A stretch of 64,000 nucleotides of DNA from Streptomyces avidinii (GTDB lineage: Bacteria; Actinomycetota; Actinomycetes; Streptomycetales; Streptomycetaceae), in contig NZ_BMVL01000004.1 of assembly GCF_014650695.1 (NCBI RefSeq), forward strand, positions 484,043 through 548,042, written 5' to 3'. The notes beneath the pieces are model-generated. The model made no database searches, had not been told where the DNA came from, and was given only the letters and a program-made list of their open reading frames with translations. Both the position numbers and the translations under genes were made by a program. Positions within the stretch are counted from its first letter, which is position 1. Each line of letters opens with the position of its first letter. Of this stretch, positions 62,869 to 64,000 are shown in pieces.

Positions 62869-64000
62869 GTGACGACGTCCATCGAATGCAGGATCGCCGA
62901 GGAGCTCGGCGTACGGGAGCGGCAGGTCAAGGCCGCCGTCGAGCTGCTCGACGGCGGCTCCACCGTGCCGTTCATCGCGCGCTACCGCAAGGAAGCGACC
63001 GAGATGCTCGACGACGCCCAGCTGCGCACCCTTGAGGAGCGGCTGCGGTATCTGCGCGAGTTGGAGGACCGCCGCGCGGCGGTCCTGGACTCCGTACGGG
63101 AGCAGGGCAAGCTCACCGACGAGCTGGCGGCGCGGATCGCCGCGGCCGACACCAAGGCCCGGCTGGAGGACATCTACCTGCCCTTCAAGCCCAAGCGGCG
63201 CACCAAGGCGCAGATCGCCCGCGAGGCCGGTCTGGAGCCGCTCGCCGAGGGCCTGCTGGCCGACCCGTCGGTGGAACCGGCCGCCGCAGCGGCCGCGTTC
63301 GTCGACGCCGACAAGGGCGTAGCCGACCCGGCGGCCGCGCTGGAGGGCGCCCGGGCCATCCTCACCGAGCGGTTCGGCGAGGACGCCGACCTGATCGGCG
63401 AACTGCGCGAGCGCATGTGGGGCCGCGGCCGCCTCGCGGCGAAGGTCCGCGAGGGCAAGGAGGAGGCGGGCGCCAAGTTCGCCGACTACTTCGACTTCGC
63501 CGAGCCGTTCACCGCGCTGCCCTCGCACCGCGTCCTCGCCATGCTGCGCGGCGAGAAGGAGGACGTCCTCGACCTCACCCTGGAGCCGGAGGTCCGCGAG
63601 GACGCCGCGGAGCCCGGCCCGTCCACGTACGAGGGCATGATCGCCCGCCGCTTCGGGGTGAACGATCGCGGCCGCCCCGGCGACAAGTGGCTGGGCGACA
63701 CGGTCCGCTGGGCCTGGCGTACGAAGATCCAGGTGCACCTCGGCATCGATCTGCGGATGCGGCTGCGCCAGGCCGCCGAGGACGAGGCCGTACGGGTCTT
63801 CGCCTCCAACCTGCGCGACCTGCTGCTCGCGGCGCCCGCCGGCACCCGGGCGACGCTCGGCCTGGACCCGGGATTCCGTACCGGGGTGAAGGTCGCCGTC
63901 GTCGACGCGACCGGCAAGGTCGTGGCCACGGACGTGATCTACCCGCACGTGCCCGCCAACAAGTGGGACGAGTCCCTCGCCAAGCTCGCCCGCCTGGCGA
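62869..64000 (+). CDS. tex: Tex family transcription accessory protein, 3' end outside window
   Basis: GTG 62869; 377 residues are visible and the frame is open to the window edge. Tex proteins bind RNA and stabilise transcription complexes; usual length is about 780 aa. The helix-rich N-terminus includes VPFIARYRKEATEMLDDAQLRTLEERLRYLRELEDRR and LEDIYLPFKPKRRTKAQIAREAGLEPLA, both Tex hallmarks. The YqgF-like nuclease-fold domain begins at TLGLDPGFRTGVKVAVVD near residue 330. The S1 RNA-binding domain is beyond the window. Confidence 0.93.
   Translation, partial: MTTSIECRIAEELGVRERQVKAAVELLDGGSTVPFIARYRKEATEMLDDAQLRTLEERLRYLRELEDRRAAVLDSVREQGKLTDELAARIAAADTKARLEDIYLPFKPKRRTKAQIAREAGLEPLAEGLLADPSVEPAAAAAAFVDADKGVADPAAALEGARAILTERFGEDADLIGELRERMWGRGRLAAKVREGKEEAGAKFADYFDFAEPFTALPSHRVLAMLRGEKEDVLDLTLEPEVREDAAEPGPSTYEGMIARRFGVNDRGRPGDKWLGDTVRWAWRTKIQVHLGIDLRMRLRQAAEDEAVRVFASNLRDLLLAAPAGTRATLGLDPGFRTGVKVAVVDATGKVVATDVIYPHVPANKWDESLAKLARLA

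Overview
The window is chromosomal DNA from a high-GC actinomycete, almost certainly a Streptomyces. Base composition is about 70% G+C. GTG and TTG starts are common, and there is a WhiB-type protein, an SsgA-like sporulation protein, many XRE/TetR regulators and compact 4-base ATGA gene overlaps. About 60 genes are supported, with one tRNA and a dozen hairpin terminators. From memory (not checked), the order SsgD-like / beta-oxidation genes / SCO6745-type protein / Tex resembles the SCO672x-674x part of the S. coelicolor chromosome.

Layout. 0-8.6 kb: end of an unknown gene, fdhD, a KAS III-like synthase, an LtrA-type membrane protein, tRNA-Leu(GAG), a translationally coupled sigma-factor/IclR-like pair, and metG behind a hairpin-bearing leader. 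8.8-14.7 kb: two convergent Ser/Thr kinases, one fused to a complete MFS transporter, then a proline-rich membrane protein and a DUF4239-type protein. 14.7-18.4 kb: an XRE / ImmA-IrrE protease / multi-TM protein cassette divergent from an XRE-MmyB regulator. 18.5-29.2 kb: GH4 enzyme, MFS transporter with a C-terminal winged helix, GPP34 protein, a NUDIX/XRE-cupin/thioredoxin-reductase-like trio, an FAD oxidoreductase, split end-joining genes (ATP ligase and PolD) and a VOC protein. 29.4-31.5 kb: frameshifted hydrolase, TetR, WhiB. 31.5-34.1 kb: a tightly overlapped WXG100-like, type-VII-secretion-substrate-like operon. 34.1-42.3 kb: acyl-ACP desaturase, ABC-F ATPase, SsgD-like protein, an amidohydrolase relic, a beta-propeller protein, GNAT, YciI, endonuclease V and a saccharopine dehydrogenase-like reductase. 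42.4-54.5 kb: a secreted triple-repeat protein and a beta-oxidation operon (racemase/CoA transferase, LLM flavoenzyme, acyl-CoA dehydrogenase, thiolase, FadB), followed by MerR and a divergent acyl-CoA ligase. 54.5-57.7 kb: a small accessory block (tiny genes, XRE-TPR regulator, HAD) between two similar terminator-associated repeats. 57.8-64 kb: sphingomyelinase-like protein, MpaB-type oxygenase, M1 peptidase, SCO6745-type protein and the start of tex.

How the parts fit. The CoA genes at 44.4-54.5 kb form a coherent acyl-CoA activation and degradation unit. The desaturase, KAS III and enoyl-reductase-like genes are other lipid functions. Several blocks pair a regulator with a sensor or effector and have visible operator-like repeats: XRE/ImmA, XRE-cupin/TrxR, TetR/hydrolase and XRE-TPR/small peptides.

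Most unusual features: the kinase-MFS fusion, the XRE/ImmA/membrane cassette, the WXG100 operon, helically phased GGACTTCT repeats beside tiny ORFs, and a 26-bp divergent promoter with overlapping -10 elements. Three probable single-base frameshifts need checking against reads. No CRISPR array, insertion sequence, origin or biosynthetic megacluster is visible.
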